From positions 13,574 to 75,520 of the forward strand of contig PLXW01000122.1 of the NCBI GenBank assembly GCA_003151595.1: a stretch of 61,947 bases of DNA, read 5' to 3'. Both the position numbers and the translations under genes were made by a program. The notes beneath the pieces were generated by a model that was not told the origin of the DNA, ran no database searches, and saw only the letters and a program-made list of their open reading frames with translations. Below, one piece after another: positions 1-7,544 of the stretch (the first letter of the stretch is position 1; each line of letters starts with the position of its first letter). The DNA is from Myxococcales bacterium (lineage in GTDB: Bacteria; Myxococcota; Polyangia; Polyangiales; Polyangiaceae).

Positions 1-191
1 ACACGGGCTGGGTCACCGACGAGGACCCGGCGCACCTCGCGCAACGCAAGGAGCAAGAACACGACTTCCAGCCGCCGCTCGACATCGTCGATGGGGCGGC
101 GCGCATCTGCGATCCGTTCTTCTCCGGGATTCTCACGGGAGAGCACGTGTGGGGGAAGTTCTTGAAGGACTACAAAGCGACGTCGTGGTGA
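1..191 (+). CDS. SDR family oxidoreductase, C-terminal fragment
   Basis: The window opens inside a gene. Reading from base 3 gives 62 residues that end at the TGA at 189-191. The visible tail contains TGWVTDEDP, a [12 protein letters not shown] segment and GKFLKDY near the end. I recognise this as the C-terminus of a subgroup of short-chain dehydrogenases/reductases that act on NAD(P)-linked substrates in the cytoplasm. The Rossmann fold and catalytic Tyr-Lys lie outside the window, so substrate and cofactor cannot be judged. The assignment rests on tail similarity alone. Confidence 0.55.
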   Translation, partial: TGWVTDEDPAHLAQRKEQEHDFQPPLDIVDGAARICDPFFSGILTGEHVWGKFLKDYKATSW

Positions 192-207
192 GCGCCGCTT
201 CGCGCGG

Positions 208-750
208 CTAACGCCGTCGTCCACCTCCCGCCGGATTGATCGGCCGCGACCCATGCTCGATCACGACCTCGGCAGGTAGATAGAGATCGATCACGAACAC
301 GAGGTCCGTGCGCGGCGGGACCTCGGGCGCCCGCCCGCTCTCGCCGAACGCGAGCTGCCACGGAACGGTGACGCGACGCTGTTCGCCCGCGCGCATGCCG
401 GCGATGCCGCGCTCGAAGCCGCACATCAGCTTCGTGCTGCTGAGGATGATCTCGCTCGGCATGTTGCCCTCGTGCGAGTCGTGGACGACCGTGCCGTTGG
501 GCAAGCTGGCGACGTAGTGGACGCGGACGGTCGCTTGATCGACGACCGGCTCGCCGATGCCCGCGGCGAGCACCTCGATGCGCGGCGCGGGATCGGGCGG
601 CGTCTCGGGCGTGCAGCGCTCGCCCATGAGCCACGGGTCGTCGCTGCGGGCGACGCTCGCCGTCGTCTGTCGACCGTTGAGCTGAGGACCGGCGCAGGAG
701 AGCGTGAGCGCCGCGGCGAACGGGAGCGCGGCGAAGAGGAGCGCGTGCAT
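208..750 (-). CDS. FKBP-type peptidyl-prolyl isomerase, lipoprotein
   Basis: A 180-residue protein with an N-terminal hydrophobic signal ending in a lipobox-like LTLSC, so probably a lipoprotein acting in the periplasm or outer membrane. Residues about 70-165 carry an FKBP fold: VRVHYVASLPNGTVVHDS, then CGFERGIAGMRAGEQRRV and VPPRTDLVFVIDL. FKBPs isomerise Xaa-Pro bonds and help exported proteins fold. It starts 3 nt after the stop of the upstream pirin gene, so the two are probably co-transcribed. The family assignment is firm; the partner proteins are unknown. Confidence 0.88.
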   Translation of the reverse strand: MHALLFAALPFAAALTLSCAGPQLNGRQTTASVARSDDPWLMGERCTPETPPDPAPRIEVLAAGIGEPVVDQATVRVHYVASLPNGTVVHDSHEGNMPSEIILSSTKLMCGFERGIAGMRAGEQRRVTVPWQLAFGESGRAPEVPPRTDLVFVIDLYLPAEVVIEHGSRPINPAGGGRRR

Positions 751-753
751 GCG

Positions 754-1749
754 TCAGCTCTTATCAAGAACTCCCGCGCGATAGTCGGCGATCGCGCGCT
801 CGATCTCCCCTTCGGTGTTCATCACGAACGGTCCGCGCTGGACGATCGGCTCGTGCAGAGGTCGCCCCGCAGCGAGCAGAACGCCGCTCGCCTCTTCGAG
901 CGCGCGCACGCGCACGCGGCTTCCCGCGCCCAGGATCGCGAGCGTTCCATCGGTCACGCGCTGGGCGTGCGCGTCATCGGGGCCGATGATCACAGCGCCT
1001 CCGTAGACGAATGCGAACACAGTGGAATCGTCGGGCACCTCGAGCTCGAACGGAGTGTCGTCGGCGAGGGCGAGCGTGAGCAGCGTGGGATCGGTCGGGC
1101 GCTCGCGCACGGGGCCGGCGAGTCCGTTCGCGTGACCCGCGATCACGCGCACGCGACTTCCGCTGGACGAGAGGCTCCCCTCGGCGAGCGTGCTCGGCGC
1201 GAGATCCTGATAGCGCTGGTCGCACATCTTTTCGCGCGCCGGCAGGTTCATCCAGAGCTGGAAGCCGTGGAGCATGCCGTGTGCTTGCTCGGGCATCTCG
1301 GAGTGAACGATCCCGCGCCCGGCGGTCATCCACTGCGCGCCGCCGCCCGTGATGAGGCCGTGGTTGCCGCGACTGTCGCGGTGCCGCATCGCCCCTTCGA
1401 GCATCACGGTGACGGTCTCGAAGCCGCGGTGCGGGTGATCGGGGAAGCCGCGCTCGTACGCCGCGGGATCATCCGAGTGAATGCGATCGAGGAGGATGAA
1501 CGGATCGAGATTGCGGAGCGCCGCTTGCCCGATGACGCGCGTGAGATGAACGCCCGCGCCGTCGACGCTGGCGACGCCGGGCAACGTCTGCACGACGCGA
1601 CGCTGGGTGAGCGAGACGATCGCCGGGCCCGACGACACCGCGGTGGAGCGACACCCGAGCAGCGCCGTGGCGGCGAGCGCGCCGGAGGAGACGAGGATCT
1701 CGCGACGGGTCGAGCGCACCTTTTGAGTGTAGCAGGACGCTGCGCACAT
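754..1749 (-). CDS. Pirin family protein with Tat-type lipoprotein signal
   Basis: About 331 residues. The N-terminus has a twin-arginine stretch (STRREILVSSG) and a hydrophobic core ending LLGC, which suggests Tat export of a folded metalloprotein followed by lipidation. The pirin cupin follows, with FPDHPHRGFET and GRGIVHSEMP supplying the usual His/His/His/Glu metal ligands. Pirins bind Fe and some have quercetinase-like activity; most characterised ones are cytoplasmic, so an exported form is a variant. The ATG at 1749 is chosen because earlier starts would run into the divergent gene at 1801. A GTG at 1719 is an alternative that puts the RR motif closer to the N-terminus. Confidence 0.85.
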   Translation of the reverse strand: MCAASCYTQKVRSTRREILVSSGALAATALLGCRSTAVSSGPAIVSLTQRRVVQTLPGVASVDGAGVHLTRVIGQAALRNLDPFILLDRIHSDDPAAYERGFPDHPHRGFETVTVMLEGAMRHRDSRGNHGLITGGGAQWMTAGRGIVHSEMPEQAHGMLHGFQLWMNLPAREKMCDQRYQDLAPSTLAEGSLSSSGSRVRVIAGHANGLAGPVRERPTDPTLLTLALADDTPFELEVPDDSTVFAFVYGGAVIIGPDDAHAQRVTDGTLAILGAGSRVRVRALEEASGVLLAAGRPLHEPIVQRGPFVMNTEGEIERAIADYRAGVLDKS

Positions 1750-1800
1750 TCCGGCAGCCGGCGGCTCGACTGACGCCCTTCGATGGGCTTTGGTTACCGG

Positions 1801-2586
1801 ATGAAGACTTCGCTTTTCCTCGCCACGATCTTCGCGTCTTCCCTCGCCTTCGCGCACGCCGCGAGCGCCGATCAGACCGAGTGTCCGATCAGTCAGATCG
1901 GCCAGGCGTGCGGGCAGACGGGCGGCAGGTGCATCGACGCGACGTGCTGCGACGACCCGAACGGCTGCGCGTACGACGCAGGCGGCACGGGAGGCGGGAG
2001 CAGCAGCGGCGGCAGCAGCGGCGGCAGCAGCAGCTCGGGTGGCTCCACGGGCACGGGCGTGAGTCGCGCGTGCGCGGTGTGCGAATTCCTCGGCGCGCCG
2101 TACTGCTCGCCGGCCGATCTCGGGAAGGCGTGCCCGGGCGACGCGGGCGTCTGCAGCGAGCTGGGTGGCGGAGGGGGACCGGCCACGGAGCTCGACGGCG
2201 GAACGACGAGCGTCGGGTTCTCGTTCACGACGTGCAGCGGACCGGACGTCCCCGGCGAAGACGGCGGTGGCTTCGGGAGCAGCGGCGGCACGGGCAGCAG
2301 CGGCGGGAGCAGCAGCGGCAGCGGCGGAGCCTCGGGTGGCGCGTCGGGCGGCGGCGCCTCGTCGTCGAGCGGATCGAGCAGCTCGGGATCGAGCGGCGGG
2401 ACCGGGAGCTCGGGGGCAGGGAGCTCGGGCGGCGCGACGAGCGACGCGGGGACGAACCCCGGCACGGTCACCGCGGGCTGTGGAGTCGCGCCCGTGGCAC
2501 CTCGCGAGAGTCCGTGGGGCGTGGGCGCGTGCCTGGCGTTCGGGGCCGCGGTGATCGCGCGACGCAGTCGACGACGCGCGCGCTGA
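1801..2586 (+). CDS. Secreted Gly/Ser-rich protein with MYXO-CTERM-like tail
   Basis: About 261 residues. It has a clear signal peptide (start MKTSLFL, cleavage after HAASA), a small Cys-rich block (CPISQIGQACG, CCDDPNGC), a long Gly/Ser linker, a second Cys cluster around residues 85-105, and more Gly/Ser linker. The last 40 residues are a Cys-containing motif (GCGVAP), a hydrophobic helix (ACLAFGAAVIA) and an Arg cluster (RRSRRRAR). This tripartite tail resembles the MYXO-CTERM surface-sorting signals of Myxococcota. The ATG at 1801 fits the signal peptide better than the ATG at 1783. The function of the Cys blocks is unknown; the linkers suggest a surface-displayed protein. Confidence 0.75.
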   Translation: MKTSLFLATIFASSLAFAHAASADQTECPISQIGQACGQTGGRCIDATCCDDPNGCAYDAGGTGGGSSSGGSSGGSSSSGGSTGTGVSRACAVCEFLGAPYCSPADLGKACPGDAGVCSELGGGGGPATELDGGTTSVGFSFTTCSGPDVPGEDGGGFGSSGGTGSSGGSSSGSGGASGGASGGGASSSSGSSSSGSSGGTGSSGAGSSGGATSDAGTNPGTVTAGCGVAPVAPRESPWGVGACLAFGAAVIARRSRRRAR

Positions 2587-2601
2587 GCGACGAGTCGCGC
2601 G

Positions 2602-3006
2602 TCAGGTCTTGGCGAGCGGAAGGAGCTCGCGAAGACGCCCGTCGCGCAAGAACAGACCGGCCCACACGACGACGCCGACCAGCAGCGGGAGCACGAACGG
2701 CTGGCCGGCGCGCACGTGCGTGGAGATCGCGCCGCCCAGGTACCCCGTGAGCAAGATCGCGCCGAGGTAGCGCGTGCGCGGGATGAGGTAGATCGCGACG
2801 CACGCCAGCTCAACGATCCCGATCGGCACCGCGGCGCTCGCCGAGTACCCCATCCCGACCCACGCCTCGAGGAACTTTGGCGACTGCCCGAGCTTCATCG
2901 CCGCGCTCGGGATGAAGGCGAGCAGCGGGAGCGCGGAAAGGACCCGTCCGGTCCAGACCTTCCAGTCAGCGCGAGGTTGCGTCGGCGAATGCGTTGTAGC
3001 GGCCAT
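2602..3006 (-). CDS. DoxX-like membrane protein
   Basis: A 134-residue integral membrane protein with four hydrophobic segments, at about residues 20-40, 55-78, 80-98 and 105-120. The pattern, with a KLGQSPKFLEAWVGMGYS motif after the first helix and GIVELACVAIYLIP in the second, matches the DoxX-like (DoxX_2) family. These small proteins have been linked to redox or quinone chemistry in some bacteria, but most members have no proven role. It lies downstream of another small four-helix membrane protein on the same strand. The family call is good; the function is open. Confidence 0.8.
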   Translation of the reverse strand: MAATTHSPTQPRADWKVWTGRVLSALPLLAFIPSAAMKLGQSPKFLEAWVGMGYSASAAVPIGIVELACVAIYLIPRTRYLGAILLTGYLGGAISTHVRAGQPFVLPLLVGVVVWAGLFLRDGRLRELLPLAKT

Positions 3007-3058
3007 GCTCCTTGCGATGCCCGGGCCTGCTCATGCGTTGCGAGCACGAGCGCGCGGA

Positions 3059-3541
3059 TCAGTGATGTGTCGCGGCCGTCATCACGCTGAACATCACTGC
3101 CCCGATGAGAGCGAGCATGTAGACGACCAGGACGACGATCGACGTGATGCCGCAGAACTTCCAGAACGACTTCTGATGAAGGAGCGCGCTCTCCAGCTCG
3201 GCGGGCGCGCGCGTCAGGAGGAGCCGCGAGATCGCGCCGCCGTAGCTCCACAGCTTGATGCCTGGATAGACGTAGAGGAGCGCGAACGGGAAGTAGACGA
3301 TGCCGAGCCAGGGCGGGAACGACTTGTCCGACGACGAGGTCATGGCGCCGACGATCATGAGGCCGACCGACGCGAGCATCATGAAGACGCTGCCGAGAAA
3401 ACAGAGGCCGCTGAGGAGCTGAACCCAGGGGCGCGTCTGGCGGAGCATCTCGATCGCGAGATCGGTCACCGGGGCGCCGGCCGCGGAAGCGCCGTACGGG
3501 GCGTGGGCGATCTCGGCGCGCGGCGGCGTGTACGGATCCAT
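3059..3541 (-). CDS. DUF5362-like four-helix membrane protein
   Basis: A 160-residue protein. After a hydrophilic, Pro-rich N-terminus (DPYTPPRAE) come four membrane segments, paired around residues 50-85 and 95-160. A conserved-looking stretch YVYPGIKLWSYGGAISRLL sits between the pairs. This layout resembles the DUF5362 family of small integral membrane proteins, which has no known activity. The start is the ATG whose complement is at 3539-3541. It reads away from the palindromic element at 3574-3705. Confidence 0.65.
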   Translation of the reverse strand: MDPYTPPRAEIAHAPYGASAAGAPVTDLAIEMLRQTRPWVQLLSGLCFLGSVFMMLASVGLMIVGAMTSSSDKSFPPWLGIVYFPFALLYVYPGIKLWSYGGAISRLLLTRAPAELESALLHQKSFWKFCGITSIVVLVVYMLALIGAVMFSVMTAATHH

Positions 3542-3573
3542 GCGTCGGAGCATACGGGCGCGAGTCGGCCCGC

Positions 3574-3705
3574 GTCCCCTCACCCACCAATTTCGCTCGC
3601 TGTTCTCCCTCGCCCTCTCCCGCGGGTGGAGAGGGCTACCGATTTCCCCTCTCCCCTTGCGGGAGAGGGGACGCACGATCCGTGTTGCATCGCTGGGGGT
3701 GAGGG
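3574..3705. repeat. MITE/REP-like palindromic element, copy A
   Basis: About 132 bp bounded by CCCCTCACCC at the left and GGGGGTGAGGG at the right, which form terminal inverted repeats. Inside are two hairpins, a weaker one (CCCTCTCCC with a disrupted partner) and CCCCTCTCCCC-TTGC-GGGAGAGGGG. The reverse complement of the element at 6595-6737 aligns along almost its whole length, including the spacer text near ACCGATTTCCCCTC and the right-end GGGGTGAGGG. No open frame is plausible. Repeats of this CCCTCTCCC-hairpin style are common in GC-rich bacteria. Confidence 0.8.
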
Positions 3706-3796
3706 CTCGCAGCGGGCGGCGTCGGAGAGTCTTGTAGAGACCGCGCGCGAGGCGCACCCTGACCGTTCGACGTCTCTCCGCGACGCACGAAAAGCG

Positions 3797-5188
3797 ATGA
3801 TCGAACCGAGACCCTCCGAGCGAGCGCTCGCGACCGAGGCCGCACCTTCGCGCTTCGACGCAAGCCCCGCCGTCCTCGCCGACCTGATGATCGCCGCGCT
3901 GCTCGGCACGCACGGCGGCGTGGTCTCGCTCGATCCGGACGGCGAATCGGCGCTCGTCGCCGTTCGCCGCGGCAACACGACGGTGGCGCGACTGGCGCCG
4001 TCGGCCGATGTCGCGGCGGCGGCGATCGGTCGACTCGCGCGCATGGCGACGCTCGATCCGCTGATCGAACGTGCCTCCTCCACCGAGACCCACAACGCTC
4101 GCGTGGCGGTCCGCGTGGGGGGCGACAGCGCCGAGATCCTGGTGACGATCGGCGCGACCTCGCTCGGCATGTGCGCCGAGCTGCGGCTCCTCGCGCGCGA
4201 TGGCCGAGCGATCGAGCACGCCTCGCTCCCGCAGCTCCGGCGCTGCATCACGTGCGGGGTCTATCAGCCGACGATCCGGGAGCGATGCGACGTCGACGGG
4301 AGCGTCCTTCACGACGTCTGGGACGATCCGAGGCCCGGGGGAACGCTCGGCGTGTACGTCCTTCGATCGCTCCTCGGGGAAGGAGGCATGGGCCAGGTCT
4401 TCGCCGCCGAGCACGCCTTCATCGAGCGCAAGGTGGCGATCAAGGTGCTCCGCGCGCGCCTGGCGACCGACCCGGCGCTCGAGTCGCGCTTCCTGTTCGA
4501 GGCGCGGGCGACGAGCCGGCTCCGTCATCCCAACGTCGTCGAGGTGACGGACTACGGAGTCCTCGCCAGCGGCTCGCCGTTCATCGTGATGGAGCGGCTC
4601 CACGGAGAATCGCTCGACCATCGGCTGGCGCACGGCAAAGCGCTGGCGCCCACCGTCGCGCTTCGCATCGCGCGCGCGACGGCGCTCGGGTTGCGCGCGG
4701 CGCACGAGGTGGGCGTGGTTCACAACGACCTCAAACCGTCGAACGTGATCCTGCTGCGCGACTCCACCGACGAGACGCCGCGCCTCAAGATCATCGACTT
4801 CGGCGCGGCGTCGCTGGCGGGCGCGGAGGAGCAAGAGATGATCCTCGGCACCGCCGCGTACATGGCGCCCGAGCGCATCTCCGGCGACCCGAGCGACCTT
4901 CGCTCCGACACGTACTCGCTCGGCGTCATGCTGTACCGGATGCTCAGCGGTGCGCTCCCCTTCGACGCCGCCGACGCCACCGCGATGTTCGTCGCGCACG
5001 TCGCGCAATCTCCCAAACCGCTCACGAGCCCGCTCGGCACGCTCTCCAGTCGCGTCGTGCGGATCGTCACGCGCGCGCTCGAGAAGAAACCGAACGAGCG
5101 CTACCAGACGATGGAGCACATGATCGTCGACATCGATCGCGCGCTCGACACGACCGACAGCGCCGGATGGCGACGGTGGCTTCCATGA
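3797..5188 (+). CDS. Ser/Thr protein kinase with PilB/GspE N-domain-like region
   Basis: A 463-residue soluble protein. Residues 27-133 resemble the ASDIH/N2-type domain of type II/IV secretion ATPases: LADLMIAALLGTHGG at the start, IGRLARMATLDPLIER in the middle and ILVTIGATSLGMCAELRLL at the end. The ATPase domain itself is absent. A short Cys region (C150, C153, C164) follows. The kinase domain spans about 186-455, with the Gly loop GEGGMG, VAIK (K216), DFG (D334) and an APE-like MAPER. The catalytic loop reads HND (309-311) instead of HRD, with D311, K313 and N316 kept. The start is the ATG at 3797. The gene overlaps the response regulator by 4 nt, so the two are translationally coupled. 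Activity is likely but not certain. Confidence 0.85.
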   Translation: MIEPRPSERALATEAAPSRFDASPAVLADLMIAALLGTHGGVVSLDPDGESALVAVRRGNTTVARLAPSADVAAAAIGRLARMATLDPLIERASSTETHNARVAVRVGGDSAEILVTIGATSLGMCAELRLLARDGRAIEHASLPQLRRCITCGVYQPTIRERCDVDGSVLHDVWDDPRPGGTLGVYVLRSLLGEGGMGQVFAAEHAFIERKVAIKVLRARLATDPALESRFLFEARATSRLRHPNVVEVTDYGVLASGSPFIVMERLHGESLDHRLAHGKALAPTVALRIARATALGLRAAHEVGVVHNDLKPSNVILLRDSTDETPRLKIIDFGAASLAGAEEQEMILGTAAYMAPERISGDPSDLRSDTYSLGVMLYRMLSGALPFDAADATAMFVAHVAQSPKPLTSPLGTLSSRVVRIVTRALEKKPNERYQTMEHMIVDIDRALDTTDSAGWRRWLP

Positions 5189-5784
5189 CCGTAACGCGCG
5201 ACGCGGTGAACGAGGCCAGGCTGAAGGTGCTCTTCGTCGACGACGACCCGGCGGTGATCCGCGCGATCGCGCGCGTCATCGCCGCGCAGTCGGGGTTCGA
5301 CGTGGTGACGGCGGGGAGCGGGAAAGAGGCGCTCGAGATCCTGGGCCGTTCGAGCATCGACATCCTCGTCTCGGACATCGACATGCCGCAGATGACGGGC
5401 CTCGAACTGGTGCGCCAGGCGCGCCGCGAGTTCCCGACCACGCTGCGCGTCCTCTTGACCGGCGCGGCCACGATGGATCGCGCGGTCCAGGCGATCAACG
5501 AGGGAGAGGTCGTCCGTTTCTTCTCCAAGCCCTTCGACGTCGGCGCCTTCACGCACGCGTTCAACGAGCTGCGCGAGCGCATCCTGATGCTGCGGCGCGA
5601 GCGTCACATCGAAGCGCAGCGCGAGCGATGCCAGGAGCTGTTCCGATGGATCGAAGAGCGCTTCCCGGGGACGCTCGCGATCGCGCGCGGAGAGAGCGGC
5701 GAGGTGGTGATCGACGCCGACCAGCTGCGCGCGTCGCTGGCGTCGGCGCCGGCGGAGGTGCGGGCGCTCGCCGGGGGGAAGTGA
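5185..5784 (+). CDS. Response regulator receiver protein (RpfG-like receiver)
   Basis: A 199-residue protein with one N-terminal receiver domain, residues 13-130. The acidic pair is D19/D20 in LFVDDDP, the phospho-acceptor is D64 in VSDIDMP, the switch Thr is T92 in LLTGAA and the conserved Lys is K115 in FFSKPFD. The remaining 80 residues form a helical, Arg/Glu-rich tail with no DNA-binding or HD domain. A member like this usually passes a signal by protein contact. The ATGA overlap with the upstream kinase gene fixes the start at 5185. No histidine kinase is nearby, so its phosphodonor is unknown. Confidence 0.85.
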   Translation: MTVTRDAVNEARLKVLFVDDDPAVIRAIARVIAAQSGFDVVTAGSGKEALEILGRSSIDILVSDIDMPQMTGLELVRQARREFPTTLRVLLTGAATMDRAVQAINEGEVVRFFSKPFDVGAFTHAFNELRERILMLRRERHIEAQRERCQELFRWIEERFPGTLAIARGESGEVVIDADQLRASLASAPAEVRALAGGK

Positions 5785-5825
5785 GCGATCGCTGACGCTT
5801 TGCGCGACGTGCCTCGTGTTAGAGG

Positions 5826-6554
5826 ATGCGCATGAAGCGCGCGGCGAAGTGGATCGGTGCGGTGGTGGTGGTCCTCGCGATCGCGCTGGGCGCGGCGTGG
5901 TACTCGGCGTTCGGCAGCAACAGCCCGATCGTCGACGGGCGGCAGCTCGTGCCGGGCGTCACGGTGGTCAAGGACGGGTTCGTGAGCGTCTTCGTCATCG
6001 ACGCGGGGCCGGGCAAAGTCGCGCTGGTCGATTGCGGCAAGGACGCCGAGGGGAAAGCGATCAAAGCGGCGCTCGGAGCGCGTGGACTCACGCCGGCGTC
6101 GGTCGCGGCGATCTTCCTGACGCACGGCCACGGCGATCACACCGCGGCGTGCAAGCAGTTCCCGAACGCGAAGGTGTACGTCATGGCGGACGACGCCGCG
6201 CTCGTCGGCGACGCGGCGAAGGTGACCAACCCGCTCAAGGACGGCGACGTCTCCGACGTGGGCGAGCTGCACGTGGAGGCCTTCGCGACGCCGGGTCACA
6301 CGCCGGGATCAGCTGTGTACTTCGCGCGCGGCGTCCTGTTCTTCGGCGACAGCGCGGGGGCGTCGAAGGACGGCGAGATGATGAAGGCGGTGCGCTTGTT
6401 CTCGAAGGACTCGGCGCAGAACGTCGCGTCGTTGAAGGCGCTCGCGGCGCGGTTGCAGGGGCGCGCGGCGGAGGTGAAGGTGCTGGCGTTCGCGCATACG
6501 GGGGCGCTGGAGGGGTTTGGGCCGTTGGCGAGCTTCGCGGCGCGCCAGCACTAA
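5826..6554 (+). CDS. Membrane-anchored MBL-fold metallo-hydrolase
   Basis: A 242-residue protein with a signal-anchor helix at residues 8-25 and then a metallo-beta-lactamase fold facing the periplasm. Metal-site residues are visible: HGHGDH (H100, H102, D104, H105), H158 in TPGHTPG, D175 in FFGDSAG and H224 in AFAHTG. The domain is compact with no substrate-defining insert, so the chemistry (thioesterase, lactonase or sulfur-related hydrolase) cannot be named. It lies 41 nt after the response regulator on the same strand and may belong to that transcript. Confidence 0.82.
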   Translation: MRMKRAAKWIGAVVVVLAIALGAAWYSAFGSNSPIVDGRQLVPGVTVVKDGFVSVFVIDAGPGKVALVDCGKDAEGKAIKAALGARGLTPASVAAIFLTHGHGDHTAACKQFPNAKVYVMADDAALVGDAAKVTNPLKDGDVSDVGELHVEAFATPGHTPGSAVYFARGVLFFGDSAGASKDGEMMKAVRLFSKDSAQNVASLKALAARLQGRAAEVKVLAFAHTGALEGFGPLASFAARQH

Positions 6555-6594
6555 TCACCGTCCAATGCTTGGAGCGTGGCGAGTTGCTCGCGAA

Positions 6595-6737
6595 CCCTCA
6601 CCCCCAGCGGTGCGACGCGAATCCTGCGTCCCCTCTCCCGCAAGGGGAGAGGGGAAATCGGTGCAAGTCGGTGGCCCTCTCCCCTCGCGGGAGAGGGCAC
6701 GCGATCACATCGAGCGAAGTGCTGGGTGAGGGGACGC
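6595..6737. repeat. MITE/REP-like palindromic element, copy B (inverted relative to A)
   Basis: About 143 bp from CCCTCACCCCC to GGGTGAGGGGACGC. Two hairpins lie inside: CCCCTCTCCC-GCAA-GGGGAGAGGGG and CCCTCTCCC-CTCGC-GGGAGAGGG. In reverse complement it matches the element at 3574-3705, so the two copies face each other across the kinase, response regulator and MBL genes. It occupies the whole gap after the MBL gene. No coding potential is seen. Confidence 0.82.
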
Positions 6738-6789
6738 GGTTGGAGGAGCGTTTCTCAAGGACGCTGCTCCAGGTCGCGCACGACGCTGC

Positions 6790-7041
6790 TCACGGCACGC
6801 GCGCCGGCGAGTCCCGCCACACTTTCATCGCCGCGTCAGCCCCATAGAGGAGCGCGACAAGCGCCCGTCGCACCTCGGCCTCGGAGTAATCAGGGTGCCG
6901 CTCACGGATCCCTTCCGCCGCGACGCGCCGGATATCGTCGCTCATCCGAAGGGCGAGCGCGCTCCGCTCTTCGCTTCGCATCGACCGATAGAGGCCAACC
7001 TGAACGTCGTGCGCGTCCTGGCTCGTGTCGCGCGGTCGCAT
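6790..7041 (-). CDS. Conserved hypothetical protein
   Basis: An 83-residue soluble protein starting MRPRDTSQDAHDVQ. The core SEERSALALRMSDDIRRVAAEGIRERHPDYSEAEVRRALVALLYG matches a small uncharacterised family that I recall as common in Myxococcota and other soil or deep-branching bacteria. It is predicted to be mostly helical and has no signal peptide or catalytic motif. Relatives often sit beside nucleotidyltransferase-type genes, which are absent here. The internal ATG at 7041 is preferred over 7059 because homologues begin at this motif. Function unknown. Confidence 0.65.
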   Translation of the reverse strand: MRPRDTSQDAHDVQVGLYRSMRSEERSALALRMSDDIRRVAAEGIRERHPDYSEAEVRRALVALLYGADAAMKVWRDSPARVP

Positions 7042-7110
7042 CGTCGCGAACTCTAGCATCGTGATCCATCACCGCGCGACACGGGCAAAAACAGCGCTAA
7101 GGTGCGCACC

Positions 7111-7479
7111 GTGCTCACCGAATACACGCTGCGTCTCCATGGGATTCGATTTCGCGCCAACGTAGGAGCGTCGAAGTCGGAGCGATCGATTCCGCAGGAG
7201 CTCGTCGTCGACGTCGAGCTCACGCTCCCCGTGTCGGCGCTCCCGAAGCACGACGTGAAGCGGGAGGTCGTGGATTACAACGCCGTCTCGGATCTGGTCG
7301 TCGCCGAGGGGACGGCGGCGCCGCATCACTTGCTGGAGACGTACGCGCAGCGGTTGATGACGCGCCTCTTGGAAGCGACGCCCGCGTTGCGCGTGAGGCT
7401 GAGCGCGACGAAGCTGCGCGTGCCGACGACGCATAGCGTGGACAAGGCGGTCGTGGAGCTGGTGGCGACGCGGGATTGA
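7111..7479 (+). CDS. folB: Dihydroneopterin aldolase
   Basis: A 122-residue protein of the usual FolB length. FolB cleaves 7,8-dihydroneopterin to 6-hydroxymethyl-dihydropterin and glycolaldehyde in folate synthesis. Family features are the LHGIRFRANVG opening, the VDYNAVSDLV segment near the pterin pocket, the HHLLETYAQRL helix and a conserved Lys region SATKLRVP. The GTG at 7111 is chosen because AAGGTG (7099-7104) lies at good ribosome-binding distance; a GTG at 7102 would overlap that site. folP lies 34 kb away in this window, so the pathway is not in one operon. Confidence 0.85.
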   Translation: MLTEYTLRLHGIRFRANVGASKSERSIPQELVVDVELTLPVSALPKHDVKREVVDYNAVSDLVVAEGTAAPHHLLETYAQRLMTRLLEATPALRVRLSATKLRVPTTHSVDKAVVELVATRD

Positions 7480-7495
7480 GCGGGACGGGCGCGGA

Positions 7496-7535
7496 AAGAA
7501 AAAGCCCCTCGGCTCCAGTTCGGAACCGAGGGGCT
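7496..7535 (-). terminator. Rho-independent terminator of the 7545-8108 gene
   Basis: Read on the minus strand, AGCCCC-type arms at 7503-7516 and 7522-7535 form a 14-bp stem with one mismatch and a 5-nt loop. A T-rich tract (complement of 7496-7503) follows directly. It begins 10 nt past the stop codon of the minus-strand gene. The plus-strand side has no T run, so it should work mainly for the minus strand, although it also lies just after folB. Confidence 0.85.
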
Positions 7536-7544
7536 CTGTCCAAT

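Noticed and set aside
3542..5119. Minus-strand frame running from the DUF5362 gene across the kinase
   Set aside because: Only the first 160 residues from 3541 look like protein. The rest is antisense to the kinase and also crosses palindromic element A.
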